Both the position numbers and the translations under genes were made by a program. From NCBI GenBank assembly GCA_030704615.1, contig CM060732.1, positions 69,237,053-69,297,052 of the forward strand: a DNA stretch of 60,000 nt, given 5' to 3'. Each line of letters begins with the position of its first letter. Within the stretch, counting starts at the first letter, position 1. Source of the DNA: Takakia lepidozioides (lineage: Eukaryota > Streptophyta > Takakiopsida > Takakiales > Takakiaceae). Of this stretch, positions 10,507-22,384 are shown one piece after another. The notes beneath the pieces are model-generated. The model was given only the letters and a program-made list of their open reading frames with translations. It was not told where the DNA came from and ran no database searches.

Positions 10507-10957
10507 AGAAAAGCGCTGACTTTGGCAGCCCGTTCTTTACGCCAGACCTGCTTCCAAACCCACTTCCAGGCAGGGAGAGCCAAATTCAACCCCCACTTTT
10601 GTTCGAGGCCTGAGTGCGGGGTTTGGGAGGCCTCAAGAGCTTGTAACCCATCTTAACATAATACCCAAAAAAGAGGGTGTGTTTCGGGTCCATCCATCTC
10701 CACTCGCCAGGGTCAAATTGAAGCTGAGTAAGGGGTGCTCTGAGAAACCATAGGAAGGAGGAAGAGGCGAGCCAATGAATCTCAGCACCAGGGGGGGGGG
10801 TGAGGATTACAAGCACCATCCACAAGGTTGAAAACTTGGATGTCATAAAGCCCTGCAATTTGGAGGTGAACGAGACCAGCATAGGAAAGGGAGCCCCATC
10901 TATTGGCCAGGAAGCCGTACCCCGATGCAATACTGTCTGAGCAAGACATTAACAGGA

Positions 10958-11548
10958 CTACATGAAGGGAGCCTTGTGAGCAACCTTTCCAGGCAGGAAG
11001 GATACCACGTGATGCAAAGCCTCCGTTACGAACAACAGATTATCCAAGATCATACGATTTTTAAGGAAGCCAGATTGCTCAGGTTTGATGAACTTAGGGA
11101 GCAGCTTTTGAAGACGAAGGGCCAAAGATTTAGCAATAATTTTGTAGACAGAGTTCAATGGGGTAATGGGGCGGTAGTTAGAAACCAAGTCTTTGTCCTC
11201 TTTCTTAAAAATCAAAGTGATGATTCCCATGGACAGCTGCGAGGTCATGATTCCGACAGAGAGAATATGATTTGCCATCTGCAGGAAGTCGTCTCCAATT
11301 TTTGACGAGAGAGCAGCAAAGAATTCTACCGGCAAACCATCGGAACCAGGAGCTTTACCAGGCTGAAGACTATTAACTGCAGTGTCAAGCTCATCAATGG
11401 TAAAATGAGCATTTAAGCTCAGAGCGTCGACATCTAAGAGCAAGCTGGGGATTGAAGCAATAGCAGTAGCTTGATCCTTAAGCCTCGAGGGGGAGGAGAT
11501 AGGTAAGCTGAACAGATTGAGAAAGTAGAGCACAGCTGAAGAAGCCAT
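10958..11548 (-). pseudogene. LINE reverse transcriptase, N-terminal half
   Basis: This 196-residue frame carries classic plant L1 RT motifs: LQPGKAPGSDGLPVEFF, then LIFKKEDKDLVSNYRPIT, LNSVYKIIAKSLALRL and SGFLKNRMILDN. It stops before the catalytic YxDD block, which is deleted, so it cannot be active. The element upstream of this frame (endonuclease, ORF1) is absent. Confidence 0.8.
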
Positions 11549-11579
11549 CTCTTTAGGGGAGAAAGATGCAATACCTAGT

Positions 11580-12362
11580 GAATTCTTAAGAAAAATGATA
11601 CGCTATTATCTTAAAATGAAAGCCGAGACAAAGGCCCATAAAATTAAATTTAAAAGGGGGGACAGGGATATAACCCTGTGGTGGCCATGAAGGCAATACA
11701 ACTGGGATACCACCTGTGTCTAGAGTTCACACCAGAAAAACTAGGGGACAGGAGGGAACATAAATGAAGAGCTACAAGACATAACCCTGAGAAGCACTTA
11801 ACTAGAGGAATTCTGAAGAGGCAAGAGGATGCAAGAGAAGAAGGAAAAGACCAAGACTACGAAAGAGGCAAAAGGCTAAGCCCCGAAGTCTAATTGAGCC
11901 CAGCTCTTGAGAGAGCGGATTTAACGGTGTCTCCAATTAACCTCTCCATCTCCATGTCACAAGATGGACTCCCATGAAGAGGGGAGAGAGTCATGCCAGA
12001 GGATGCTCGAATCTGACAACCTGGTGCAGAGGACGTCGCCTTTTCCCCAGGAGAAATCAATAACTTCGAGAAATTTTTGCCTCCTAGACTTTGAACATCT
12101 GCGTAGATCAGCAATAATCACCCCCCAAGATTCTTCCCCTCGGTCATCAAGTCCATATATATAACCATAATGGATCTGATGTTGGGGCTTCCTCTCCGTA
12201 ATTAAAGCCACAATGTGATTTCCAAATCTACCATAAAGAGTGAGCCCGGAGAGAAGCCCAAACCGTGCATGGAGACCAATCTCCCCATTGAGAACATTAA
12301 GCAAAGCTAGAAAAGGATAACCAGAAGGAGGGCATTGCCATTGGGAGTAAAAATTGAACCAT
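11580..12362 (-). mobile_element. Second L1-type LINE, 3' end only
   Basis: This minus-strand copy starts abruptly at about 12,362 (5' truncation into the 870-bp repeat) with NFYSQWQCPPSGYPF. It continues through YGRFGN and a C-terminal tail (FSWGKGDVLCTRLSDSS, stop near 11,957), then a 3' UTR with GGTATCCCAG and a stem-loop (ACAGGG/CCCTGT, 11,662-11,679). Truncation from the 5' side is the hallmark of LINE insertion. It is the same family as the 9.3-11.6 kb copy. Confidence 0.65.
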
Positions 12363-14092
12363 ATCGTAAGAGGTTTGTACACAAACCCACATGTCCCAGA
12401 GTAACGTATGATGGCAATGACATTTTCCTCTTACAGTTATTGTACTATAAAAGTGCTAGGGTTTCTCATTGTTCCGCACTCCTCGTGACAACTTCAGCGA
12501 ACAATATCCAAGAAAATGTGATGCATTCAAAGTTCAACATGGTGGTCCTTTGGGGGTAAAGTGGCATCATAAGTTTGCTTTGCAACATCAGTCTTCTTAT
12601 TCTTACAAATGTCATGTATCTGTTAGAGAGTCGGTCGATGTGTATTTTTAATATATTGATAGATCTCTTTTTCAGATTGTACAAAGAATAAAGATGAAGC
12701 AACAAGTTTGAAAATGATTATTCATCATCAAATGTCAACGTTAAATCATACCCATGTACAACATCGTAATATATATAAATTGAAACGTGCTCACTACAAA
12801 AATAAAATCAATTTTAAAAGTATTTTAACAACTTTATATTAAATATGCTTGAGCATTTAGAATAATTATAACTTCATGTCAAATCATACGTAGTTTATTT
12901 TGTTTTCCCTTTACTAAACACTTGGACATGTTCTACTATCTTATTTTATCAGTATATGGATAAATACAGTAGTATTAGTAGAGTCTGTGAGATGTTGACC
13001 CTTTTACAAAGCTAGTTCTGGATGCCAGCCCATCCTAATAGAACTCGGTCCAATTTTTCATGCTTATCTGACTAGTGGACGGAACTGGGTGTTTATAATT
13101 AATGGGCGAGCATCTATATCTATTTTTGCCTCCTTCATGACTGATGCGTACACAATATAAAATTTTCTTTACCTGGGTGGTATAGTACAACAATTATAAG
13201 AAGAAAATGTCACTCTTCCAGTGATATAATACGAGGTTTGACTTCCCAAACCCACATGGCGTGGAGTAGTCACGTATCATAGGTCACCATGGCAATGACA
13301 TCATCTTTTCAATGTACTACAAAATATACTATAGCTCCGCACTCCTAGTCAGGACGACTTCAGCAAACAAAGGAGGTGGGGGCGGGAACACAAAATTAAA
13401 ACAGATAAAAAAACTTTATGTACTTTGAAATGGATGAACGGTGACCAAACTGGGATAGCACCCTACATCGGCACCTTACAGAAGCCTCCATAACAAATTG
13501 ACTGACGATTTTTCAAAACACAGATGTCAATTTCTTTACAATCTTCCTAGACACCTTCACATTAATGTTAGTTGAGCATCCAACAAGTACGCAAGAAGCA
13601 GATAAGAGAAGAAAGATGTATATATATTTCAAATACACCACTACAGAAGAGGCACCTAAGAAGACCTGCACATTTAAACTCTATGTTGCTTTGTTCTGAA
13701 TTCCTCTAGTGATGAATGGAAATTTGCTTGGTTTGTGGACTCCCTATGGTGGTCTTTTTTGAGTTTGTGGTTATGGTGGAGGTGTCTGTTTTTATCCACT
13801 GTACTAAGATCTAACTCGGCACCTTCAACGCGAGGAGTTCCGAGTACGAAAGGGTACTAGCCTATGTGACTGTTTGGGAAGTTGTACATTGTTTTCTGTT
13901 TTTTCATATCTATTTTTTAAAGGACTTTGTGATACGCATCATCTCATCCAAAAGAGAATGACAAACAAATTTAACACTTTTCATTTATTTATGCTTATTC
14001 AGCCATCATTTTATATTCCATCCTCGTCCTTTCATCCCCTCTTGACTTTGCCAATGTGTACAATATAAGAATTTTCTTTACCTTGGTACTAT
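12361..14092 (+). repeat. Two units of a roughly 870-bp tandem repeat (units 1 and 2)
   Basis: Unit 1 begins with AAGAGGTTTGTACACAAACC (about 12,367) and unit 2 with the matching CGAGGTTTGACTTCCCAAAC (about 13,232). Both then contain CCACATG-c/g-TGGAGTA, a GGCAATGACAT block and CCGCACTCC. Unit 2 is interrupted at 14,092 by the chromovirus and resumes at 21,040. No coding sequence is seen. The units also contain ACTCGGTCCAATTTTT and CCTTTACTAAACACTTG, which recur in unit 3. Confidence 0.7.
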
Positions 14093-14816
14093 TGTCGCAC
14101 ACCTCAGTTCGGTAAACTCCCCTTCAAGTCATAGTTACTCGCTTTGATGCGCGCGCCTGACTCCCAACCTGGCCGCCGGGCCAACTTGGAGTTTCGGCTG
14201 CTCACCGGGACATAACGGTCCCCTTCCGCTTCCCTCTAAACCCTCCACCTATTTGGGACTAGGAGAATTCCCTTTGGTAGATGGCAGTCCGGAACAGCTC
14301 CCCACTCTTTGGTCGCTTTCCGGCTCGCTCGCTTACTCACTAGTTTTTGGTCACCAACGGGCTTGCACCGTTCTCGGGGTTACTACTCCCTATATATACT
14401 TCTGTAGCTGTCCGCGGGGGTTTCATAACCAGCCATGCCATTTTATGGCGAACCACCACGAAAACCCTCGACTCCCGGTGGTGAGTCGCGGTGAGTCTTG
14501 GCCCACTCACCGCGGCCCCAATGGACCGTGATGAGTCCCAAGACTCCCCACGACTCCCACCTCGAGGTCTCCACCCCATGGTGAGTCCTATGCCACCCCC
14601 ACTAAGTCCCACTAAGCTACCACCACCCCTTGTGGAGCCACCTCCACCGCAACCCGGTGTGCGGGGCTCCACCTAGTGAGCGCCTCCGCCTCCTTGAGTG
14701 CCTTGGGCACTCAAGGGTGCTTCAGCCCCCCATACCTATCGCTGCCGCTGCCCCCACCACAGGGGCAGCCCCTCATGTGTCCCGACCCCCTGCCCTCAAG
14801 GCAAAGGGCCGCGACA
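14093..14816 (-). repeat. 3' LTR of chromovirus copy 1
   Basis: 724 bp. Compared with the 5' LTR I see only three one-base indels (near 14,107, 14,122 and 14,233) and no substitution, which suggests a very recent insertion. Confidence 0.95.
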
Positions 14817-15665
14817 CACACCCCTACCAACAGGGAGTCGATGTCCTCATCGACTTGTCCATTTTGTAGAAACGAACATCCAAGTTGTGGCGTCCCACAT
14901 CAAGGAGTTTGTTTCCGTACCATGGCGTCCCATGGCAAAGAACCAAACCCCACACTTGACTCCACTCTCCACTAGCTAGTTCGGCCGACTTCCTCCAAGT
15001 CCCGGCCAAGGGTGGAGCCTCTCCAGCTCCTCCCAGTGCACTCTTCTTGGCCTACTTCAAGGCCAAGGAACGATCCTCCCCGAGGATCGAATCGCCTTAC
15101 TGCAACAACATTGCTTGCGATCGCTCATGATGCCGCTTTTGGCATCACCTTGAGCAAGGGTTCACCTGGAACCCTCTTTGACTAGGAAGATAACCTTGAA
15201 CCAACCGTGCGCCCCAATCACTACAATTGGGTCCGCCTTGGAATGCTGGCCTGAGGTACGGGAACACGCCGAAGCCGCACTACGACTTCGTCCCGAGGCT
15301 ACACGATTATAGTACGTGAACGGAAGCACGTAGCTTCCGCGTTAGCCCGCACTACAAGGCAACCCCCTCGGTAGCGCAGTTATAGTACGCGCACGCGCCA
15401 GGTGCGCACTAGCACTTGAACTCCCAAATAAGGCGCAAGTTTCCTTGCCCCTTGGATGGGAGTCACCCGATTTCGGCACTGCGCAAACACACGATTAACC
15501 CAATTTACCTCTCCCACTTTTGTAAGCTAGCATGCATTCTACACACCAGCCAACCACACCATGCATCACCATTCCAAACACAATAGGACGCACAATATTT
15601 GGAACCCATTTCCTTTATCACAAATTTTTGTACAATACAAGTTTTTGCAATCGGATTCCTGCTAG

Positions 15666-16640
15666 CTAAACCGGGCTAAGCATGCATTTCCTCCCCCACG
15701 CTCCAAGGTTGATGTCCCCATCAACGCTTCTTCCGCTTTTGAGGTCGCCCTTCGAACGCTGCAACTGCCTCGGATGCGTTCCCATTTCTGAGGCACGCAC
15801 CCAAGATGCCTCCACAAGATGATAGCCCTTCCATTTGACGAGATACTCCGTTTCTCGGTTCTTGAACCTCCTCGACTTAAGTATTGCCTCCACCTCGTAC
15901 TCGGGTTCATTTTCATGATCCAACAGCATAGGTGGCGGACGCAACACTTGCTGCCGATTCGGACGTGCTTCATCTTTGAAGTAAGGCTTCAAAAGGGAGA
16001 CATGGAATACTGGGTGCACCTTGCTGTTTGCTGGCAGCTCCAATTCATACACATCCTCATTCATAACCCTCCGAATGCGAAAGGGACCCGCATACGGAGG
16101 TACGAACTTCGGACTCATTTCCGGAGGTAGTCGAAAATTCTTGATGTTCAACCAGACCTCTGTGCCTGCCTCAAACTTCACTTCCCTCCGCTTCCGATTC
16201 GCCTGCCTTTCATACCGTTTCCTAGCTTTGGCAATGTTGTACTTTGCGAGCTTCAACAAACGCTCGCGTTCTTCCAGTACCGCCGCTACTGCCGGTTCCT
16301 CAACGTCCTGGGCGGCCCAACTTGTCGGCACCAGAGGTGCTTTTCCATAGACCAACACAAAAGGGGAAACTCCCGTCGCGGAGTGTTCTGTGTTATTATA
16401 AAGAACTCTGCCGCGTCTAAGTGTTCCATCCAGTCTGATTGGTCTGCCGACACGTAATTCCGCAAGAATTGCTTCACTACGGAATTCACTCTTTCCGTTT
16501 GGCCGTCCGTCGTAGGTCGGAAGGCGGTGCTCATCTTCAGCCTCGTCCCCATCTTCTTCCAAAGTGCTCTCCAGAATTTACTCGTAAACTTTGGATCGCG
16601 GTCCGAGACAATATCCTTCGGGACTCCATGATGCTTTAAG
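15666..16640 (-). pseudogene. Chromovirus integrase C-terminus and chromodomain (copy 1)
   Basis: Frames from 16,640 encode the integrase remainder (MGTRLKMSTAFRPTTDGQTE, then ERVNSVVKQFLRNYV), the GPY/F-like module (VPPYAGPFRIRRV, HPVFHVSLLKPY) and a terminal chromodomain (EYEVEAILKSRRFKNRETEY, then LVKWKGYHLVEASWV). The chromodomain aromatic residues (Y..., W-K-G-Y, W-V) are recognisable. A frameshift lies near 16,400. The stop is at 15,666. Confidence 0.9.
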
Positions 16641-17910
16641 ACGTGGGCGAAGTAAAGTCGCCCTGTCTCCTGCGCGTTGCCGTCTCCTTGGTGGGGATGA
16701 AATGGGCCATTTTACTGAACCTATCTACCACCACCATGATTGCATCGAATCCTTTTGACAGCGGCATAGCAGTCATGAAATCCATCGAGACGCTTTCCCA
16801 AGTCCCCTCTGGAATCGGCAAGGGTTGTAACAGCCCCGCTTGCTTTTTATACTCGCTCCGGTTTTGTTGGCATGTGGTGCATGTCTTGACATACTCCTCT
16901 GCCTCCTCCCTCAGTTTGGGCCAGAAATACTCTTTCTTCAAGAGTGCCGCAGTGCGCTTGGCTCCACCGTGGCCCGCAAGCGGGCTATCATGGCATTCTC
17001 TCAAGAGACTATCCCTGATCCCTCCCTTTGGCACATAGAGACGTTTTTGCTTATACCGGAGCAGTCCGTTTTGCAAGTGGAACTGCGATTTAACCCCCAT
17101 TCTCAAGTTCTGCATCACGCACTTTGCCAGCTCATCCTTCCGGCAAGCCTTCCGGATCTTCCTTTGGAGCGCCGTCTCGCCCTTGTACACCAACAAGAGC
17201 TGCTGCTTTCTACTTAAAGCATCGGCCACCACATTGTCCCGTCCCGGTTTGTACTGGATATCCACGTCGAACACTGCCAAAGTATCTTGCCACCTAAGTT
17301 GTTTTGGGGACAACTTGGGCTGCGTGGCAAAATACTTCACCGTGACATTGTCCGTGAACACCTTCACTGGGTTGGAACCAACATAGTGGCGCCAGAGTTC
17401 AAGGCAATGTACCACCGCCTTCATCTCTTTTTCGTGCGTCGGCCACCGTCGCTCCACTTCATTCAGTTTCTTACTTTCGTAAGCCACTGGACGTCCATCT
17501 TGCATAAGTACACCCCCAATTGCGAAGTCCGATGCATCTGTATGAATCTCAAACGGACGATCGAACTCCGGGATTTTTAAGACTGGAGCTTCCGTCATCC
17601 GCTGCTTCAATTCAGCAAAAGCTTGGCCACAAAATGTGTTCCATACCCAGACTTTGGATTTACACAGAAGGTCCGACAGCGGCCCCGCGATCTTGGCGAA
17701 ATTTCTCACATACTTCCGGTAATAGGAGGCGAGTCCTAGGAAGGATCGCACTCCCGGGACCGAAGTCGGAGGCTCCCAGTCCAAGATCGCCCTCACCTTT
17801 CTGTCATCCATTTTGATCCCATCCTGTGTAATCACGTGCCCCAAGAACTCCACTTTTGTGACCCCGAATTCGCACTTTGAAGCTTTGGCATACAGCTTCC
17901 CTTCTCGCAA
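16636..17910 (-). pseudogene. Chromovirus RT thumb, RNase H and integrase core (copy 1)
   Basis: This 424-residue open frame contains the RT connection ([36 protein letters not shown]). The Ty3-type RNase H follows (EIHTDASDFAIGGVLMQ, YPVAYE-like AYESKKLNEVE, THEKEMKAVV, FTDNVTVKYF, PGRDNVVADALSRK), then the integrase H2C2 zinc finger (HDSPLAGHGG ... TCTTCQQNRS) and the start of the DDE core (WESVSMDFMTAMPLSKGFDA, VVVDRFSKMAHF). The frame breaks at about 16,640, just after the first catalytic D block. Confidence 0.92.
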
Positions 17911-18367
17911 TTTTGGAACACCCTTTTGAGGTGCTCCAGGTGCTCCTCCTTTGTTTTCGAGTACACCAAGATGTCGTCGATGTACACGATCACAAAGTCA
18001 TCCAACCACTCCTGGAAAAGGCTGTTCATCAGCGTGCTAAATGTCGCTGGTGCATTGGTGAGCCCAAAAGGCATCACCAAGAACTCATATGAACCATACC
18101 TTGTCCTGCACGCGGTCTTCTCCTCATCTCCTTCCGCCACCCGAATTTGTGATAGCCGGAGCGCAAGTCGATCCGGCTGAAATACTTCGCTCCTGCCAAC
18201 CGATCGAAGAGGTCGTCGATCCTTGGCAAAGGGTACCGGTTTTTGATAGTCACCTTATTCAGAGCCCTGTAATCGACACACATCCGCAGCGTCCCATCCT
18301 TCTTGTCTGCAAATAGCACCGGGGCTCCGTAAGGTGACTTACTCGGCCGGATGTACCCCTTTGACAT
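17832..18367 (-). pseudogene. Chromovirus reverse transcriptase (copy 1)
   Basis: Two overlapping frames together make the RT fingers and palm. The first (18,367-18,074) has [45 protein letters not shown] and [11 protein letters not shown]. The second (18,140-17,832) has [15 protein letters not shown] and the catalytic box [13 protein letters not shown] (near 17,970-17,990). A frameshift near 18,140 separates them and another near 17,905 interrupts the thumb. Both catalytic aspartates of YIDD are present. Confidence 0.88.
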
Positions 18368-19092
18368 TAGATCTTGAGCTGAGTCTTCAGCTCGACCAAC
18401 TCTTTGTGGCTCAACCGGTAGGGCGCCTTGGCAGGCGGTTCCGATCCCGGTATCACCTCAATTTTGTGGTCAACTCCTCTTCGCGGTGGCAAGCCGCTTG
18501 GTAAATCCTCCGGCATCACATCCTGGTATTTCTCCAAAATCCCCTTGATCCAATCTGGGCTCGGCTCCCCATCGCCTTCTCCTTTCACTTCTCTAATGTA
18601 AAGCAAAAACTGGGACTCGTGTGTCTCCTCCACGGCCCACTCCTTTGCTGATAGAAGGTTTATTCGCCCTCCCACGGATTTGGGCGTTTCCGACACTCGT
18701 AAAACCTCGCCACCATTCCCACATGGCAGCGTGACTACTCTCTTGCGGCCATCTATGACCGCTCCGGATTTGCTCAAAAAGGTCATTCCCAAAATGAGAT
18801 CCACTCCATCGATCTCGCAGATAGTGAAGTTCTCACGTCCCTCCCAACTCCCCAGTTGAGGAACATCAAACGCCAACCTTGTCGCCAACTGAGGTTCTCC
18901 TTTGGCAGAGCGCACCTCAATAGAGGCCCCCACGTCACTTGTCGGGGAGTCCCAACTTTCGCGCCGCCCCGGCGTCATGAAGGAGTGCGACGCTCCTGTG
19001 TCCACCAACAACGACACATTAGTTCCGGATATTATCCCATCCACGAACAATAACTGACTCCCTTTTCGTAAGGCGCCAGTTTCCTGATACAA
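18367..19092 (-). pseudogene. Chromovirus aspartic protease and start of RT (copy 1)
   Basis: The 241-residue frame carries the retropepsin motif LLVDTGASHSFM (D-T-G-A, near 18,990), then ILGMTFLSKSGAVID (the hydrophobic second half with an I-L-G-M flap-like motif). It continues into the RT lead-in: YQDVMPEDLPSGLPPRRGVD followed by [14 protein letters not shown]. It processes the Gag-Pol polyprotein. The join to the RT frame at 18,367 needs a one-base shift. Confidence 0.85.
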
Positions 19093-19099
19093 CTCACAA

Positions 19100-20261
19100 G
19101 AAAATTTGCCCTTACCTGCTGGCGACCACCGCTTCCACCAAGCGACTGATGGTATCTTCCGACAGCTCCGTGGTCGCCCGAGTCATGTTCAATTGCCGGG
19201 GCTTCGTGCACTTCTTGGCCATGTGCCCGGGCTCCCCGCAATTGAAACACACTCCATCAAAGGTCGCCTTCTGTCCGCCATAAGTCGCTCCACCCGCTTT
19301 CCTTTCGAAGCACCGGGTGCCGCCTTGACGTGAAGGACCTCCCTTCGATTTCCACGTGCCATTTTCGCCGCGTGGCCTATCCCACTTCTTTTCCGGTCGG
19401 AGGAGTCACCTTCCCGCCGGGTCTTCTTGTGGTTCAGCTCCGTACGGCCTTGTCTCTCACCCCTAGGGACATCCGAGAAACATTCAGCTCTCTCAATTGC
19501 CTCGTTCAAAGTCTTGGGTGGCTTCTCCTCCAACTTCCGCCTAGCCCATGGGGCCAGTCCCGCCACAAAGTTGAAGACCATTTCTGGTTCTGCCATGTCC
19601 GCGACTTCGAGCAACAGCACATTGAAAGCCTGGACATACCCCCGAATGTCATCTGTTTGCTTCAAATTCCTCATCTTGTCCCGGGCAAGCCAGGATGCGT
19701 TGAGGGGCACAAACTGTCTCTTCATCAATTCCTTGAACCACTCCAGTTCAAGGTTTCCGGGCTTGGGCCTCGGTCGTGAAGGCGTTTCTGCCACCATTGT
19801 TGAGCATAGCCCCTCAAATAGGTGGGAGCCACTTCCACCGATCCTCGTCACTCAACTTGGCCGCCCGGAAGTACTGCTCTAGCTCCAGGAGCCAGGTGTT
19901 GAGTGCCTTCCGGTTTCGAACGCCCTCGAAGGTGCCGGGTTCCTTAGGCTTCACCTTAAACTTTGCCTTGGTGGAAGTGGCATTAGCCGCCTTCAACACG
20001 TCTTTCAACGTCCCGCCAAACTGCGCCAACAACCCTTCCCAAAAGGCTGCCGGCATGGGAGGCATCTCTTGGTTTGTCGGAGCTCTCAAAGATTCCTCGG
20101 GCTCCGACTCCTCGGATTCCTCCCGCTCCTGAGCGGCCTCGTTTTCGGAAACATTAATCGCTTCCTCAAACGGCCGCCTCGGTGACACGTCGCCCCCATC
20201 GGGCTCACGGATCATCATCTTTTGGGCCGTTCCGCTTTCGCTTCGGCTTGCCCGACCCCAT
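19100..20261 (-). pseudogene. Chromovirus gag (copy 1)
   Basis: The start is placed at the ATG at 20,261 (MGSGKPK), which copy 2 shares. The product has an acidic stretch (EREESEESEPEESLRAP), then the retrotransposon Gag domain (FEGVRNRKALNTWLLELEQY ... FVPLNASWLARDKMRNLKQT ... FNFVAGLAPWARRKLEE), and a CCHC zinc knuckle CFNCGEPGHMAKKC at about 19,208-19,250. Gag forms the virus-like particle and binds the RNA through the knuckle. The frame is broken right after KDDD near the start, again at 19,810-19,850 and before the knuckle. Copy 2 is intact at the first of these places, so the breaks are specific to this copy or to its sequencing. Confidence 0.85.
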
Positions 20262-20302
20262 GATGAGGCCAATCCCAAGGACGATCGCGTACTGAACTCT
20301 AA

Positions 20303-20314
20303 GCTCTGATACCA
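20303..20314 (-). other. Primer binding site (initiator tRNA-Met)
   Basis: On the minus strand this reads TGGTATCAGAGC, complementary to the 3' end of plant initiator tRNA-Met. It lies two bases inside the 5' LTR. This fixes the element's orientation. Confidence 0.9.
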
Positions 20315-20316
20315 AG

Positions 20317-21039
20317 TGTCGCACACCTCATTCGGTAAACTCCCCTTTCAAGTCATAGTTACTCGCTTTGATGCGCGCGCCTGACTCCCAACCTGGCCGC
20401 CGGGCCAACTTGGAGTTTCGGCTGCTCACCGGGACATAACGGTCCCCTTCCGCTTCCTCTAAACCCTCCACCTATTTGGGACTAGGAGAATTCCCTTTGG
20501 TAGATGGCAGTCCGGAACAGCTCCCCACTCTTTGGTCGCTTTCCGGCTCGCTCGCTTACTCACTAGTTTTTGGTCACCAACGGGCTTGCACCGTTCTCGG
20601 GGTTACTACTCCCTATATATACTTCTGTAGCTGTCCGCGGGGGTTTCATAACCAGCCATGCCATTTTATGGCGAACCACCACGAAAACCCTCGACTCCCG
20701 GTGGTGAGTCGCGGTGAGTCTTGGCCCACTCACCGCGGCCCCAATGGACCGTGATGAGTCCCAAGACTCCCCACGACTCCCACCTCGAGGTCTCCACCCC
20801 ATGGTGAGTCCTATGCCACCCCCACTAAGTCCCACTAAGCTACCACCACCCCTTGTGGAGCCACCTCCACCGCAACCCGGTGTGCGGGGCTCCACCTAGT
20901 GAGCGCCTCCGCCTCCTTGAGTGCCTTGGGCACTCAAGGGTGCTTCAGCCCCCCATACCTATCGCTGCCGCTGCCCCCACCACAGGGGCAGCCCCTCATG
21001 TGTCCCGACCCCCTGCCCTCAAGGCAAAGGGCCGCGACA
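20317..21039 (-). repeat. 5' LTR of chromovirus copy 1
   Basis: 723 bp, TG...CA (TGTCGCAC ... GCCGCGACA). A CTATATATA box near 20,608 may be part of the promoter, but the orientation is not proven. Open frames in the LTR are not taken as genes. Confidence 0.95.
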
Positions 21040-22384
21040 ACTATGGTACAAACAATCATGAGAAGAAAACGCCATTGTCTTGGTGATATGGTAAGAGGTT
21101 TTTACACAAACCCACATGTCGTGGAGTAATGTATCATACCACCAAGGTAATGACCTTTTTTTTTTTAACAATTATTGTACTACAAAATGTGTTAGTCGGG
21201 CTTCTCGTTGCTATGCACTCCTAATGACGACTTCAGAGAACAATATCCAAGAAAATGTGATGGATTCAAAGTTCAACATGGTAGTCCATTGGGTAAAGTG
21301 GCCTCATAAGTTACGCTTGCTTTGCAAGATCAGTCTTCCTATTCTTAAAAAACATCTATCTGTTATAGAGTTCGTCGATGTATATTTTTACTCTATTAAT
21401 AGATCTCTATTTTAGATTTTACAAAGAATAGTGAAGAAGCAAAAAGTTTGGAAATGAGTATTCATCATCACATGTCAGCGTTAAATTATACCCATGTACA
21501 ACCTCGTAATATATAAATTAAAATGCACTCACCACAAAAATCAAAATCAATTTTTGAAATATTCTTATAAGGATTGGATATGCCTAAGCATTTAAAATAA
21601 TTCTTTATGCCAAATCATAGGGGGTTTATTTTGTTTTTCCTTTACTAAACACTTGAACATGCTCTACTATCTTATTTGATCAGTGTATGGATAAATAAAA
21701 TAGTAATAGTAGAGTCTGTGAGATACTGACCCTTTTACAAAGTTAGTTTTGGGTGCCAGCCTACCCTGATAAATGAGGGCGCTACCACATGAGCGGCAGT
21801 GGAAAAAAACGTAACCTGCTGATTGGTTGACGGATCGTAAACTGACACCCTCACCTACCACACGGGAGGAACGGCAATGAGAAGGCAATGTGATGTGGTG
21901 CTTATGTGGAGTCTCTCCGCAGAAGTAGGATTTCCAGGGATTATTGCCTTATAGAAATCCGAAATGTTAGGGAACTTCTTTGTCGTGATCTGCTCTTTCC
22001 CGGAACCCTTTACGAGTACAGCAAAGGGGGACTTTGCCACATGTGCTGTCCTAGTGGGCTTTTCAAGTGGGAATAACAAAACTATGCTACAATCCTAGCC
22101 ACGGACCTCCGTGTCACTGGAGCTCACTGCCCCTCATGTGGTAAGGCCCTGAGACTCGGTCCAATTTTTTAGGTTTGGGCCGGCTTCAAACGGTCACAGG
22201 AGGTACAATCTGATTATTGGATGGAACTGGGTGTTTATTAATGGGCGGACATCTACATCTATTCCAGCCTCATTTGTGACTTTCATGTGTATACAATATG
22301 ATTTATTTTTTTTTAAATCTTGGTGGTATGGTGAAGATGTCATTGTCCCAATGATATGGTACAAGGTTTGAATTCCGTGCAAAC
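21040..22384 (+). repeat. Continuation of the roughly 870-bp repeat (end of unit 2, unit 3, start of unit 4)
   Basis: After the chromovirus the interrupted unit resumes (ACTATGGTACAAACAATCAT). Unit 3 starts near 21,091 with AAGAGGTTTTTACACAAACC and repeats the order seen in unit 1. It is longer because a 373-bp inverted-repeat element (21,777-22,149) lies inside it. Unit 4 starts near 22,360 and is itself broken by the MITE at 22,385. Confidence 0.65.
21777..22149. mobile_element. MITE-like element with 25-bp inverted ends
   Basis: The left end GGGCGCTACCACATGAG...GCAGTG (21,777-21,801) is the imperfect inverse of the right end (22,125-22,149, GGGCCTTACCACATGAG...GCAGTG when reversed), with 3 mismatches in 25. 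Comparison with repeat unit 1 shows extra DNA exactly here: unit 1 passes directly from CCATCCTAATAG to AACTCGGTCC. The target duplication is not clear, so the superfamily is unassigned. No coding sequence. Confidence 0.65.

Larger units (their letters stand above)
9341..11575 (-). mobile_element. L1-type LINE, 5'-truncated and internally deleted
   Basis: This is a minus-strand non-LTR retrotransposon. From its 5' side it holds a reverse-transcriptase part (11,548-10,958) and then a C-terminal part with a zf-RVT zinc finger (10,506-10,168). The 3' UTR contains the words GGTGGTATCCCC and a stem-loop (ACGGG/CCCGT, 9,398-9,416). The end is an A-rich tail seen as T/A runs at 9,341-9,362, which abuts the SINE head. 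The sequence between the RT palm start and the zinc finger is shortened, so the YxDD region is missing. Confidence 0.75.
14093..21039 (-). mobile_element. Ty3/Gypsy chromovirus, complete with LTRs (copy 1)
   Basis: This is a 6,947-bp LTR retrotransposon in minus orientation, with a 5-bp target duplication ACTAT (14,088-14,092 and 21,040-21,044). LTRs run from TGTCGCAC to GCCGCGACA. The internal order on the minus strand is gag with a CCHC knuckle, aspartic protease, RT, RNase H, integrase and a C-terminal chromodomain. That order (integrase last, then chromodomain) defines Ty3/Gypsy chromoviruses, whose chromodomain steers integration to marked chromatin. The frame is broken in several places by small indels, so this copy is not autonomous as written. 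The LTRs differ only by three 1-nt indels. Confidence 0.95.

Noticed and set aside
14253-14531. ORFs repeated in identical form at 14.25-14.98 kb and 20.48-21.1 kb
   Set aside because: They lie inside LTRs of the chromovirus; identical because the LTRs are identical. Not genes.
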